This document shows positions 26,080 to 35,394 of a stretch of DNA of 64,000 bases, one piece after another. Both the position numbers and the translations under genes were made by a program. The notes beneath the pieces are model-generated. The model did not search any database. It was not told the DNA's origin and saw only the letters and a list, made by a program, of their open reading frames with translations. Numbering within the stretch: position 1 is the first letter of the stretch; each line of letters opens with the position of its first letter. Origin of the DNA: Agrobacterium rosae (GTDB lineage: Bacteria > Pseudomonadota > Alphaproteobacteria > Rhizobiales > Rhizobiaceae); the NCBI RefSeq assembly GCF_002915175.1, contig NZ_NXEJ01000008.1, forward strand, positions 469,096 through 533,095. Direction: 5' to 3'.

Positions 26080-27113
26080 GCGACGGCCCTCTTAGCGGCG
26101 GCATCGATGAAACGTGCATCGACCCATTCCGCGACATCGAAGTCATTTTCGAGGAAGCCCCATTCATGCAGGAAATCTTTGTAATGGCCGACAGCGGCCA
26201 CCAGTTCGGCATCAAGGCTTATGCCCAGATGACGATGAACATCGGCCCCATTGGCGGCAAGCACCTGTTCTTCGCTTGCACCTGCCTCGCGCGCGATGAA
26301 GCGGCGGGTTTCTTCCGGGTGCTGCTCCGCCCAGTCGGATGCTCTGCGAATGACTGCAATAAGTCGCTCGACAAGATCAGGGCGCTCATCTGCGAGACGC
26401 GCATCGACCGTCAGCACACGCGGTGAGCCGGAATTGATGCGTATCTTCGGATCAGGATGGAAACCGAACTCCACCACCTGCACCGCACCGATCAGATTAG
26501 CAACGCTAACGCCTGCCGTTCCCTTGACGAAGATGGCATCGACATCTCCGCGCAGCAATGCCGCCACCTCCTCGCCAAAGCTTTGTCGACGCTTCAAGCC
26601 AAACAGCGATGGGCCTTCCTGGGAAGCCAAAATCGAATCCTTAATATGGATATCAACCAGTTCCACGTCGTCGCTTTTCAAGCCCTCCAGCGAGAGAGCT
26701 GAGACCAGCCCTTTCAGAGCCGTTGCAGCCATGAAATCCACGATGCCTTCAGGCCTGCGCGGCACGCCGAAGCGTCGGCCAACGAGGTCTTTGACGGAGC
26801 GGATGCCGGTTTGCGGCAGAGTGATTATGGCCTGAAACTCGTCCGTCCAGGTAATGCCGACGAGGCGCGTGTTGCGGCCTTCGGAACGGGCGCGAATGGG
26901 CGGCACATTGCCGCCATGGCGGAAAGACCATTCCAAAGTATGGTTGAAATGGCTTTGCCTGATAGCGCGATCCGGCGAATCTATGATCGACTTCAGGGCG
27001 ACGCCCACCTCGGCAAATGTCTGTTCCAGATAGCCCAATTGGGCAGCCAGACCGACGGGCGTTGGAACAGGGCAGCGCGTATACCAGATTTCGGAAAGCG
27101 GCGTTGTCATCAT
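26076..27113 (-). CDS. DszB-like sulfinate desulfinase (binding-protein fold, cytoplasmic)
   Basis: 345 residues (344 if the second ATG, 27110, is used; GAGG upstream serves either). No signal peptide although the fold is that of SsuA/THI5-type binding proteins. The start WYTRCPVPTPVGLAAQLGYL matches DszB around its nucleophile (NCPVPNALLTASESGFL). Cys14, His55 and Arg65-x-Gly-Gly (RHGGNVPP) correspond to the DszB catalytic Cys, His and RxGG motif, with the same 10-residue His-to-Arg spacing. DszB hydrolyses an aryl sulfinate to release sulfite. I therefore read this as a desulfinase rather than a transporter subunit; the substrate is unknown. A close paralogue lies at 45048. Confidence 0.78.
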   Translation of the reverse strand: MMTTPLSEIWYTRCPVPTPVGLAAQLGYLEQTFAEVGVALKSIIDSPDRAIRQSHFNHTLEWSFRHGGNVPPIRARSEGRNTRLVGITWTDEFQAIITLPQTGIRSVKDLVGRRFGVPRRPEGIVDFMAATALKGLVSALSLEGLKSDDVELVDIHIKDSILASQEGPSLFGLKRRQSFGEEVAALLRGDVDAIFVKGTAGVSVANLIGAVQVVEFGFHPDPKIRINSGSPRVLTVDARLADERPDLVERLIAVIRRASDWAEQHPEETRRFIAREAGASEEQVLAANGADVHRHLGISLDAELVAAVGHYKDFLHEWGFLENDFDVAEWVDARFIDAAAKRAVA

Positions 27114-27181
27114 ATGTCCTCGAATTCGAGTGCAAAAGGGTAGAGCGAGACGGCGCGCCTAAAAAACGGAGCGCAAGACGA

Positions 27182-27201
27182 CCCACCGCCGTGGCGATGG
27201 G
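27182..27201 (-). other. Hairpin downstream of the family 5 binding-protein gene
   Basis: CCCACCGCC and GGCGATGGG (one wobble) with a 2-nt centre. The palindrome CTTTTCGAAAAG (27204-27215) directly follows the upstream stop codon, and CTCGAATTCGAG (27119-27130) precedes the DszB-like ATG. Possible partial terminator in the 104-bp gap. Confidence 0.35.
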
Positions 27202-27217
27202 CTCTTTTCGAAAAGGG

Positions 27218-28822
27218 TCAGGACGTGGCGATATGGGCGAAGGCAAGACTGCCAGCCGCGCCCTCTGCGCCCACGGTGTGATCTGCCAGTCGTTTGTTGT
27301 AGATGGTGATCTCCGGCGCGCTGACGATGTCGATCGCGGGGACATCCTCGACAAGGATCTGCTGGATTTCCTTCCACTGCGCGAAGCGCTTTTCAGGATT
27401 GATCTCAACAGCAGCGGCTTCGAACAGCGCATCCACTTTCGGATTGCTATAGGCTGCGCCATTCGAGAAAGGCACACCCTTCTTGAAGTTCTTGCTCCAG
27501 TAGAGCCGCTGGACGCCAACTGTCGGATCGAACAGATTGCTCATGCCTTCATAAGCAAAATCAAAATCACGGTCGGTGTAGATGCGCTTGGTATAGGTCG
27601 CAAAATCCTGATTGCGGACGTTCACCTCCACACCGACCTTCGCCAAGGCCTGACGGATATAATCTGCACCGCGTGGGTAACCTTCGCCGGGGACGTAATC
27701 GAGGTTGATGTGCAAACGCACGCCATCTGCGCCACGCTTGTATCCGGCCTCATCGAGCAGTGCTTCCGCTGCCTTGAGATCAATTGGATAGGTTTTGAGG
27801 TCGCCGACATACCATTTGCTCAGCTTTGCGCTGATCGGACCTGGAATGGGCGCGCCATAGCCATAATTGACCGTGTTGAAGATGACATTGCGGTCGATGA
27901 CATGCGCAAAGGCACGCCGCACCCGCACATCCCTAAAGAACTCCTTCTCCATATTGAACTCAACGCGGCTGACGCTGTTGATATATTGGTATCCCTGCGT
28001 GTCGAAGACGAGATCCGGCAAGGCCTTGAGACGGTCCAGATCGCTGTAGGGAACGGGCGTGCCGGGTGCCAGATCAATCTCGCCGGACTCAATGGCAATG
28101 CTGCGCGCTGCCGAATCCGTGATGAAACGGACAATGAGCTGATCAAGATAGGGACGCGGCTTGTCCCAGTAATCCGGGTTGCGCACATAGACGATGTGGC
28201 TGCCGCGCACCCACTCCTTGAACCTGAAGGGGCCGGTACCGACGGGTGCATAGTTGGCCGGGTTTTCCTGAACCTTCGTACCCTCATATAGGTGCTTCGG
28301 CACGATGGGCGTTTCGCCAGCGGCGAGTGCGGTAATCAGGTAGGGTGCGGGCTTGGAAAGAACCAGAACCGCCGTCAGTTCATCGGGTGTTTCGACATCC
28401 ACCAGATTGAGGAAGGTATTGCGTCCGCGCGGATGCACCTCCTTGATGGTCTTGATCGAAAACGCCACATCGGCGGAGGTAAAAGGCTTGCCATCATGCC
28501 ACTTCACACCGGACCGCAGCTTGAACGTATAACGCAAGCCATCGGGGCTGATCTGCCAATCCGTTGCCAGAAGCGGTTTGGGATTGAGATCGAAATCATA
28601 GGTCAGCAAACCCTCCGTCACCTTTGGGGAGACATAAAAGGAATTGGCCGCCGTGTGCGCGATGGTGGTCAACACCGGCGGTTCGGTGGCCAGCAGGAAG
28701 GTTGCCGTGCCACCGCGCGCGGGCTCCACCGCCCACGCCCCAACCCCTGAAAGTGAAACGGCACCCAGCGCGACAGAAGCCAGCAGAAACCCGCGTCGTG
28801 TCGTTTGATGGAAATCAGTCAT
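27218..28822 (-). CDS. Family 5 (peptide/opine-type) ABC binding protein, Tat-exported
   Basis: 534 residues from the ATG at 28822 (GAGG 9 nt upstream); the frame continues to 28906 but the Tat signal TTRRGFLLAS is at the proper N-terminal place only with this start. Family 5 blocks: GLLTYDFDLNPKPLLATDW, YTFKLRSGVKWHDGKPFTSADVAFS, PVGTGPFRFKEW and FDPTVGVQRLYWSKNF. Divergent from the dppBCDF-like genes, so the natural partner of that importer, and upstream of the DszB/DszC-like pair. One of four paralogues in the window. Ligand inferred to be an organosulfur compound or thio-peptide. Confidence 0.9.
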   Translation of the reverse strand: MTDFHQTTRRGFLLASVALGAVSLSGVGAWAVEPARGGTATFLLATEPPVLTTIAHTAANSFYVSPKVTEGLLTYDFDLNPKPLLATDWQISPDGLRYTFKLRSGVKWHDGKPFTSADVAFSIKTIKEVHPRGRNTFLNLVDVETPDELTAVLVLSKPAPYLITALAAGETPIVPKHLYEGTKVQENPANYAPVGTGPFRFKEWVRGSHIVYVRNPDYWDKPRPYLDQLIVRFITDSAARSIAIESGEIDLAPGTPVPYSDLDRLKALPDLVFDTQGYQYINSVSRVEFNMEKEFFRDVRVRRAFAHVIDRNVIFNTVNYGYGAPIPGPISAKLSKWYVGDLKTYPIDLKAAEALLDEAGYKRGADGVRLHINLDYVPGEGYPRGADYIRQALAKVGVEVNVRNQDFATYTKRIYTDRDFDFAYEGMSNLFDPTVGVQRLYWSKNFKKGVPFSNGAAYSNPKVDALFEAAAVEINPEKRFAQWKEIQQILVEDVPAIDIVSAPEITIYNKRLADHTVGAEGAAGSLAFAHIATS

Positions 28823-28994
28823 GTAACGTTCCTCTCTGCGCCGGCATCGACCGACGAAACTTGCCCCGATGGAAAATTCGTTTCTGGCGAAGACAGATAT
28901 GAGCACATACGCCCAAGAATCGTCTTTTTTAGAAATTATCTTTCCTTAAGCGGGCTTATATCGCTGTTTTTAAGAAAATAATTCCGATATCTCT

Positions 28995-29020
28995 TTGACA
29001 AATTCCATAAATTTAGTCAA
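28995..29020. promoter_or_regulatory. Imperfect dyad in the divergent binding protein/dppB promoter region
   Basis: TTGAC-A-AATT and AATT-TA-GTCAA form an imperfect inverted repeat across 26 bp in the 257-bp divergent gap (28823-29079). TTGACA (28995-29000) may itself be a plus-strand -35 element. A LysR-type site is plausible because the operon ends with a LysR gene. Confidence 0.4.
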
Positions 29021-29079
29021 CTAATAACCTATTCAAATCGGGCAACGCTGACGCCTGGGACAAAAATGGATGGGAAGCG

Positions 29080-30069
29080 ATGTCAAATTCGAAACGGATT
29101 TTATCCCAAGCACGCCGGGTCGCCTTGTCGGCGATACCCACCGTGCTTGGCATCATCATCTTGAATTTCTTCCTGCTCCAGCTTGCGCCGGGTGATGCCG
29201 CCGATGTGCTTGCGGCAGAGGCAGGCTCTGCGACCGTGGAAACGATGGCGGAGATGCGCTCCCGTTTCGGTCTCGATCTGCCCGTGCTGCATCAGTTGAC
29301 GAACTACCTTGGCAATCTCGCGCAATTCAGCCTCGGTTTTTCACCACGATACGGCATGCCGGTTGCCGACCTGATCGGCCAACGACTGCCCGGTACGCTG
29401 GCGCTGATGGGCGCGGCGCTGGGCATCGCCATCTTCGTTGGCGTCTTTCTAGGCTCGATCATGGCGCTTTTTTCCGGCAGATTGCCGGATCGGATCATCT
29501 CCATCGGATCGCTGATTTTCTACTCGGTTCCCGGCTTCTGGATTGGCCTGATGTTGATCCTGACATTTTCCGTCAAGCTTGGCTGGTTGCCCTCAGGCGG
29601 TGACAGCACAATCGGCAGCAGTTTGACCGGCCTCGATGCCTTTCTGGACCGCATCCGCTACATCATTCTGCCGGCACTTTCTCTGGCACTGTACTTCCTT
29701 GCCATTTATGCCCGCCTCACCCGTGCCGCCATGCTGGAGGTGAAGTCGCAAGACTATGTGCGCACCGCGCGCGCCAAGGGTGTCTCACCGTTCCGACTGA
29801 CGACGCGCCACATCCTGCGCAACGCGCTCATTCCCATCACCACCATGGCTGGAATGCATATTGGCGGGCTTCTGGGTGGCGCGGTTGTGGTCGAGACGGT
29901 CTTCAGTTGGCCGGGATTGGGGCGCCTGGCATTCGAAGCCGTCATGGCGCGGGATTTCAGCGTGCTGCTCGGCATTCTGCTTCTGTCTTCTTTCGTCGTC
30001 ATCATCGTCAACGCCGCCGTGGACCTGTTGCAGGCATGGCTCGACCCTCGCATCGGAGAAAGCCGATGA
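29080..30069 (+). CDS. Peptide-type ABC transporter permease, DppB-like
   Basis: 329 residues, six hydrophobic segments, N-terminal IPTVLGIIILNFFLLQLAPGDAAD and the loop RTARAKGVSPFRLTTRHILRNALIP typical of DppB/OppB/NikB. First gene of a seven-gene plus-strand operon (permeases, two ATPases, aldo/keto reductase, DszC-like protein, LysR). Overlaps the next permease by 4 bases. Confidence 0.92.
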   Translation: MSNSKRILSQARRVALSAIPTVLGIIILNFFLLQLAPGDAADVLAAEAGSATVETMAEMRSRFGLDLPVLHQLTNYLGNLAQFSLGFSPRYGMPVADLIGQRLPGTLALMGAALGIAIFVGVFLGSIMALFSGRLPDRIISIGSLIFYSVPGFWIGLMLILTFSVKLGWLPSGGDSTIGSSLTGLDAFLDRIRYIILPALSLALYFLAIYARLTRAAMLEVKSQDYVRTARAKGVSPFRLTTRHILRNALIPITTMAGMHIGGLLGGAVVVETVFSWPGLGRLAFEAVMARDFSVLLGILLLSSFVVIIVNAAVDLLQAWLDPRIGESR

Positions 30070-31079
30070 GCTCTTCAAACACCACCGCATTTCTGCAAGC
30101 AACCGACATCGCCGCGCAGTCGAAAGCTGAAACCGCCAGCCCCGCGGCCAAAGAGCAAAAGGGGGATCAGAAACCCTGGCCCTATCTGCATGCTCCCGAT
30201 GCGCTTTCGGCCCGCACGGTCTCCGTGCCCAGAAAGGGCCTTCGGCGGGAACTGAAGATCTTTCTGACGAACCCCAACGCCATCGTCGGGCTGCTTTTTC
30301 TGGCAACCGTTATCGTCACGGCGTTACTGGCACCTATTCTCTACCCCGGCGATCCGCTGGAAATGGTGACGCGACCCTTTCTATGGCCGGGACAGAACGC
30401 TGCTTATCCGCTCGGCACAGATTCCATGGGGCGTGACGTGATGGCAGGCATCATCCACGGCGCGCGCATTTCGCTCACCGTCGGCGTGGTCGCGACGGTC
30501 ATCGGGCTGACGATCGGCATCACTATCGGCGCATTTGCCGGATATTTCGGCGGTCTGGTGGACGATATTCTGGTCAAGATCATCGAAATCTTCCAGACCC
30601 TGCCGAATTTCGTGTTGCTGGTCGTGCTCGTCGCAATCGCCCAGCCATCGGTCACGACAGTGACGTCCGCAATCGGCATTATCACTTGGCCCATGGTGGC
30701 CCGGCTGACGCGCGCCGAATTCCGCGCCATCCGTGAGAAGGACTATGTTCTGGCCGCGCGCAGCCTTGGTTACGGCAATGCGCGCATCGTGTTCAAGGAA
30801 ATCCTGCCGAATGCTCTGCCACCGATCATCGTGACATCGTCGGTCATGGTTGCCGGTGCAATCCTGATGGAAGCGGCATTGTCCTTCATGGGACTTGGAG
30901 ATCCCAACCGTGTGTCATGGGGTTCGATGATCGGTTCCGGACGCGATGTCATCCGCACCGCCTGGTATCTGACCGCTCTGCCTGGCCTTGCCATCGTCTT
31001 CACCGTGATTTCGCTCAATCTGATCAGCGATGGCCTTAACGACGCGCTCAATCCGCGCTTTTCGGAGGAACGCCGATGA
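30066..31079 (+). CDS. Peptide-type ABC transporter permease, DppC-like
   Basis: 337 residues from the ATG at 30066, which overlaps the dppB-like stop (ATGA). The N-terminal 80 residues are a polar extension before the first membrane segment (NPNAIVGLLFLATVIVTALLAPIL). The periplasmic YPLGTDSMGRDVMAGIIHGARISL block and the loop VLAARSLGYGNARIVFKEILPNALPP are DppC signatures. The N-terminal extension is longer than in most DppC proteins. Coupled to the following ATPase by another ATGA overlap. Confidence 0.92.
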   Translation: MSSSNTTAFLQATDIAAQSKAETASPAAKEQKGDQKPWPYLHAPDALSARTVSVPRKGLRRELKIFLTNPNAIVGLLFLATVIVTALLAPILYPGDPLEMVTRPFLWPGQNAAYPLGTDSMGRDVMAGIIHGARISLTVGVVATVIGLTIGITIGAFAGYFGGLVDDILVKIIEIFQTLPNFVLLVVLVAIAQPSVTTVTSAIGIITWPMVARLTRAEFRAIREKDYVLAARSLGYGNARIVFKEILPNALPPIIVTSSVMVAGAILMEAALSFMGLGDPNRVSWGSMIGSGRDVIRTAWYLTALPGLAIVFTVISLNLISDGLNDALNPRFSEERR

Positions 31080-32074
31080 CAAAACTGATTGATGTACAGG
31101 ATTTTTCCGTGGGCTTTGGCGATGCCCAGCCCGTCAAGGGTGTCAGCTTCGGCGTATCGGCTGGCGAAATGCTGGCAATTGTTGGAGAAAGCGGATCGGG
31201 GAAATCACTGACCGCGCTTGGATTGATCGGCCTCTTGCCATCACACGCGAAAGTCGGCGGCAAGATTTTGTTGGAGGGTCGCAACCTCTTGTCCTTGTCC
31301 GAACGGCAATGGCGCGGCATTCGCGGCAGCGATATCGGCATGATTTTCCAGGAGCCTATGACCTCTCTCAATCCGGTCCTGACCATCGGTGAGCAGATCG
31401 TCGAGGTGCTTCGTATCCACGAAAAGATCGACAAGCGCCAGGCACGAAAACGCGCTATCGAATTGCTGGATCTGGTCAATATTCCAGAGGCTGGACGCCG
31501 GGTGGATGATTATCCGCACCAGCTTTCCGGCGGCATGCGCCAACGCGTCATGATCGCCATCGGCGTTGCCTGCAATCCAAAGCTCCTGATCGCGGACGAA
31601 GCCACCACGGCGCTGGATGTGACGATCCAGGCGCAAATTCTCCAGCTTCTCGACAATCTGCGCCGTGATCTCAACATGGCCGTCATTCTCATTACCCATG
31701 ATCTCGGTATCGTGGCACAATGGGCGGACAGGGTGATGGTCATGTATGCAGGCCGGAAAGTCGAGGAGGGCTTGCCGGAGCCGGTGTTTCGAAGCCCCTA
31801 CCACCCCTATACGCGCGGACTTCTTGCCGCTTCGCCGCGCGCGGAAGCGGGCCAGCATTACCGCGATGGGCCACTTCTTGAAATTCCCGGCTCCATCGTT
31901 TCGGCAACCGGCGAAAAGGGCTGTTCGTTCAAGCCTCGCTGTCCGGGCGCACGCGGTGTCTGCGGGCAATTCGTACCGCCGCTCAGAACCATTTCCGAGG
32001 GCCGACTGGCGGCGTGTCCTTTCGTCAACCCCATAGCTGCGGAGGTCTCCCATGGCGCTTTTGTCAGTGCATAG
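31076..32074 (+). CDS. Peptide-type ABC transporter ATPase, DppD/OppD-like
   Basis: 332 residues. Walker A GESGSGKS (37-44), [34 protein letters not shown] signature and Walker B region, and the C-terminal oligopeptide-transporter extension with [14 protein letters not shown] (Cys-rich, as in OppD proteins that bind an iron-sulfur centre). 23-bp overlap with the next ATPase. Confidence 0.93.
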   Translation: MTKLIDVQDFSVGFGDAQPVKGVSFGVSAGEMLAIVGESGSGKSLTALGLIGLLPSHAKVGGKILLEGRNLLSLSERQWRGIRGSDIGMIFQEPMTSLNPVLTIGEQIVEVLRIHEKIDKRQARKRAIELLDLVNIPEAGRRVDDYPHQLSGGMRQRVMIAIGVACNPKLLIADEATTALDVTIQAQILQLLDNLRRDLNMAVILITHDLGIVAQWADRVMVMYAGRKVEEGLPEPVFRSPYHPYTRGLLAASPRAEAGQHYRDGPLLEIPGSIVSATGEKGCSFKPRCPGARGVCGQFVPPLRTISEGRLAACPFVNPIAAEVSHGAFVSA

Positions 32075-32984
32075 GCTTTCCACCGAATATGCTGGCGGTC
32101 GTGGAACGGTGCGTGCCGTTGATGACGTATCGCTGGAGATTGAGGCAGGTGAAACGGTAGCCCTGGTCGGGGAATCCGGGTGCGGAAAATCATCGCTCGG
32201 CAAGTCCCTGATGCGGCTGGTGGAGCCTTCTTCCGGCAAGGTCACCTTCAAGGGTGCCGACGTGACGGCAATGTCATCGTCGCAATTGCGGGGCATTCGC
32301 CGTCGCATCCAGATGATCTTTCAAGACCCTTTCGCCTCACTCAATCCGCGCCAGACGGTCCGCACGATCCTCACTGCACCGCTCAAGGTGCACGGGATTG
32401 GAGACGGCAAGCGGCAGCGCGAGATTGTCGAGGCAATCGTCGCCCAGGTTGGATTGCCGCCGGATGCGCTTGACCGTTATCCGCATGAATTTTCCGGCGG
32501 CCAGCGCCAGCGCATCGGCATCGCGCGTGCTTTGATTCTGGAACCGGAGCTGGTCGTTTGCGACGAACCCGTCTCGGCGCTCGATCTGTCCATTCAGGCG
32601 CAAATTCTCAATCTGCTCGTGGAGATGAAGAACCGCCTGTCGCTATCCTATCTCTTCGTTTCGCATGACCTTTCCGTCGTCCGGTATTTTTCGGATCGCG
32701 TGCTGGTCATGTATCTCGGCAAGATCGTCGAGAGCGCACCCACGGCGCAGCTGTGGGCATCGCCCAAACATCCCTACACGCGGGCACTGTTGGCCGCCGT
32801 GCCGGACCCGGCACGGCGCAAGCAGGCGGCCCCCATTTCGGGCGATCTTCCAAGCCCGCACAATCCGCCCTCGGGCTGTCGCTTTCACACGCGCTGCCCG
32901 TTGGCGACCGATCTCTGTCGCGAAACAGCGCCGGAACACCAGCTTTTCGGTGAGAGCCACGCCGTGGCCTGCCACTATGCCTAA
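32052..32984 (+). CDS. Peptide-type ABC transporter ATPase, DppF/OppF-like
   Basis: 310 residues; Walker A GESGCGKSS (40-48), FSGGQRQRIGIARALILEPELVVCDEPVSALDLSIQ, and the C-terminal GCRFHTRCPLATDLC extension. GGAGG lies 7 nt before its ATG inside the preceding gene. With DppB/C/D-like proteins it forms the only complete family 5 transporter core in the window. Confidence 0.93.
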   Translation: MALLSVHRLSTEYAGGRGTVRAVDDVSLEIEAGETVALVGESGCGKSSLGKSLMRLVEPSSGKVTFKGADVTAMSSSQLRGIRRRIQMIFQDPFASLNPRQTVRTILTAPLKVHGIGDGKRQREIVEAIVAQVGLPPDALDRYPHEFSGGQRQRIGIARALILEPELVVCDEPVSALDLSIQAQILNLLVEMKNRLSLSYLFVSHDLSVVRYFSDRVLVMYLGKIVESAPTAQLWASPKHPYTRALLAAVPDPARRKQAAPISGDLPSPHNPPSGCRFHTRCPLATDLCRETAPEHQLFGESHAVACHYA

Positions 32985-33007
32985 TGACAATCCAAGGAGT
33001 ACATAAC

Positions 33008-34063
33008 ATGGTCGATTACCGCTATCTCGGGCGCAGCGCGTTGAAAGTCTCACCGCTGAGCCTCGGCACCATGATGTTTGGTGGCCCAACCCCCGACGAC
33101 GTCGCCTTCCGCATCATCGACAAGGCGCGCGAACAGGGCATCAATTTTATCGATACCGCTGATGTCTATCACGATGGCAAGTCCGAGGAAGTCGTCGGTC
33201 GAGGTATCAAGGATCATCGCGATCATTGGGTTCTGGCGACGAAATTCGTCAACTCGCACAAGAAAGGCCCCAATCTCGGCGGCCAGTCGCGCAAATGGGT
33301 GATCGAAACCGTCGAGAATTCCCTGCGCCGTCTGAACACCGACTATATCGACATTCTCTATTTCCACCGCGCCGTCTTCGATGCGCCGCTGGAAGAACCG
33401 TTGCGCGCCATTGCAGACCTTATTCGCGCCGGCAAGCTGCGCTATTTCGGCGTCTCTAATTTCCGCGGCTGGCGGATCGCTGAAATTTCGCATCTCGCTG
33501 ACCAGCTTGGCATCGATCGTCCGGTGGCAAGCCAGCCGCTCTACAACATCGTCAACCGCACGGCAGAAGCGGAGCAGCTTCCCGCTGCCAACAATTACGG
33601 CCTTGGCGTTGTTTCCTATTCGCCGCTGGCGCGCGGCGTGTTGACCGGCAAATATCAGCCGGGCCAGCAGCCAGGTGCTGATACCCGCGTGGGGCGTGGC
33701 GACACGCGCGTTCTGGAAACGGAATGGCGTCCGGAATCGATTGAGATCGCCCAGAAGGTTGCAGCGCACGCTGCGGCCAAGGGCGTCTCGGCAGCGGATT
33801 TCGCCTTAGCCTGGGTGTTGAACAACAAGTTCGTCACCGCCGCCATTACCGGGCCGCGCACCGAAGAACACTGGAACGGCTATGTCAGAGCCCTCGACGT
33901 GACCATCGATGCCGATGATGAAGCCCTGGTCGACAGCCTTGTGACGACAGGCCATCCCTCGACACCCGGTTTCAACGATCCGAGCCATCCGGTAGAGGGC
34001 CGCGTGCCTCGCAATGTCGAGCCTGCACCACGCGCGCCGGTCCAGACCCGCGCCGTCGCCTGA
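33008..34063 (+). CDS. Aldo/keto reductase
   Basis: 351 residues from the ATG at 33008 (AAGGAG 8 nt upstream). Catalytic Asp49, Tyr54, Lys79 and His120 are present (FIDTADVYHDG, LATKF, YFHRA). NAD(P)H-dependent carbonyl reduction. Embedded between the transporter ATPase and a DszC-like gene, it may dispose of an aldehyde or ketone formed by oxidative C-S cleavage. The C-terminal tail is Pro/Arg-rich and of no obvious function. Confidence 0.88.
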   Translation: MVDYRYLGRSALKVSPLSLGTMMFGGPTPDDVAFRIIDKAREQGINFIDTADVYHDGKSEEVVGRGIKDHRDHWVLATKFVNSHKKGPNLGGQSRKWVIETVENSLRRLNTDYIDILYFHRAVFDAPLEEPLRAIADLIRAGKLRYFGVSNFRGWRIAEISHLADQLGIDRPVASQPLYNIVNRTAEAEQLPAANNYGLGVVSYSPLARGVLTGKYQPGQQPGADTRVGRGDTRVLETEWRPESIEIAQKVAAHAAAKGVSAADFALAWVLNNKFVTAAITGPRTEEHWNGYVRALDVTIDADDEALVDSLVTTGHPSTPGFNDPSHPVEGRVPRNVEPAPRAPVQTRAVA

Positions 34064-34079
34064 TTGCCATCATGACAAA

Positions 34080-34105
34080 GCCTGCGGCACAAAAGAGCCG
34101 CAGGC
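34080..34105 (+). other. Perfect hairpin between the aldo/keto reductase and DszC-like genes
   Basis: 9-bp arms GCCTGCGGC and GCCGCAGGC, 8-nt loop, no U-run, in a 70-bp gap. Probably an mRNA processing or stability element setting the level of the downstream genes. Confidence 0.6.
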
Positions 34106-34133
34106 CAACCGATCCGCTCAAGGACCAAATGCG

Positions 34134-35375
34134 ATGTCGAACGCTAACACAGCCAACGTAGAAACCACCAGCCTGTCCGACGTGCCCAGCCGTGACGAAA
34201 TCCTGTCGCGTGCCAAAGACATCGCAGCCTTTGCCGCAAAAGACGCCGCCCGTCGCGAGCGCGAACGGGAACTGCCCTTCGACGTCTTTGCCCGCATCAA
34301 GGAAGCGAAACTTGGCACCTTGCGCATTCCGAAGTCGAAAGGCGGTCCGGGCGGCTCCATTACCGATTACATCGAACTATTGATGATCCTTGGAGAAGCC
34401 GACAGCAATATTCCCCATGCGCTGCGCAGCCACTTCAATTTTACCGAAAATCTCGCGCTTGGCCCCATTGAGCTGGAAGACCGCAGGCATCTGGAGAACG
34501 TGCTGTCCGGCAAGCTTTTTGCCGGTGCCAGTACGGAACAGGGCACTAAGCGTCCTGGCGAAATCACCACCCGCCTGAGCGTCGATGGCGACCGTTACAG
34601 ATTGAATGGCCGCAAATGGTACGCCACAGGAACCGCCTTTGCAGATTTTGGGTCGTTCAGCGCGATTGGTGACGACGAACAACCGATTGGCGTTCTCATT
34701 CCGCTGGATCGCAAGGGCATTACCGTTCTTGATGACTGGGACAGCATGGGCCAGCGCATGACCGCCAGCGGCGGTGTGCTTCTCGACAATGTCGAGGTCT
34801 TGCCACATGAGCTGACGACGCGCCGACTGGGAAGCCAGATCGGACGTCATTGCTCGGCCATGCGGCAATTGCATCTGGCCGCATCGGCCACAGGCGCGGT
34901 GCAAGCCGCCGTGAGAGACGGCATCGAATACGTGATGAAACAGGCGCGCACCACGCTCCACAGCGCTGCCGAAACCGCCAATCAGGACCCATTTGTGCAG
35001 AAGACGATCGGCGAACTCAGCGCCGGTGCCTTTGCGGTAAAGACGTTGATCCGTGAAGCGGCGCGCACGCTGGATGTGACGGCTTTGACATTTCAGACGG
35101 GTGACGAAGCCGCGATAGAAGCCGCCCTGATCGATGGCTCGCTTGCCACTGCCCGCACACAGATCATCGCCTCTCAGCTTTCCTTGAACGTAGCGACAGC
35201 CATTTACGAGCTGGGCGGCGGTTCGGCCACGTCGAGCGAGCGCAATTTCGACCGGCACTGGCGCAATATCCGCACCGTCTACAATCACAATCCGTTGCAG
35301 CACAAGGCACGGGTCATCGGTGACTACTATTTGAATGGCACCACTACGCACCTTGCCGAAGGCCGGGTTTTCTGA
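34134..35375 (+). CDS. DszC-family flavin-dependent monooxygenase-like protein
   Basis: 413 residues from the ATG at 34134 (AAGGA upstream; longer in-frame extension rejected as it overlaps the reductase). RRERERELPFDVF, SHFNFTENLAL, YRLNGRKWYATGTAFADF, GQRMTASGGVLLDNVEV and the end NFDRHWRNIRTVYNHNP then VIGDYYLNG are DszC/SfnB family blocks. DszC uses FMNH2 and O2 to turn a thioether sulfur into sulfoxide and sulfone. Co-transcribed with an importer and a LysR gene, so an inducible S-oxidation of an imported compound is inferred. Confidence 0.87.
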   Translation: MSNANTANVETTSLSDVPSRDEILSRAKDIAAFAAKDAARRERERELPFDVFARIKEAKLGTLRIPKSKGGPGGSITDYIELLMILGEADSNIPHALRSHFNFTENLALGPIELEDRRHLENVLSGKLFAGASTEQGTKRPGEITTRLSVDGDRYRLNGRKWYATGTAFADFGSFSAIGDDEQPIGVLIPLDRKGITVLDDWDSMGQRMTASGGVLLDNVEVLPHELTTRRLGSQIGRHCSAMRQLHLAASATGAVQAAVRDGIEYVMKQARTTLHSAAETANQDPFVQKTIGELSAGAFAVKTLIREAARTLDVTALTFQTGDEAAIEAALIDGSLATARTQIIASQLSLNVATAIYELGGGSATSSERNFDRHWRNIRTVYNHNPLQHKARVIGDYYLNGTTTHLAEGRVF

Positions 35376-35394
35376 TGATGAGAGTGAAACCGTC

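Noticed and set aside
27017..28291. Long plus-strand open frame (424 codons)
   Set aside because: Antisense to the family 5 binding protein and DszB-like genes; sequence is low-information and unlike any protein family.
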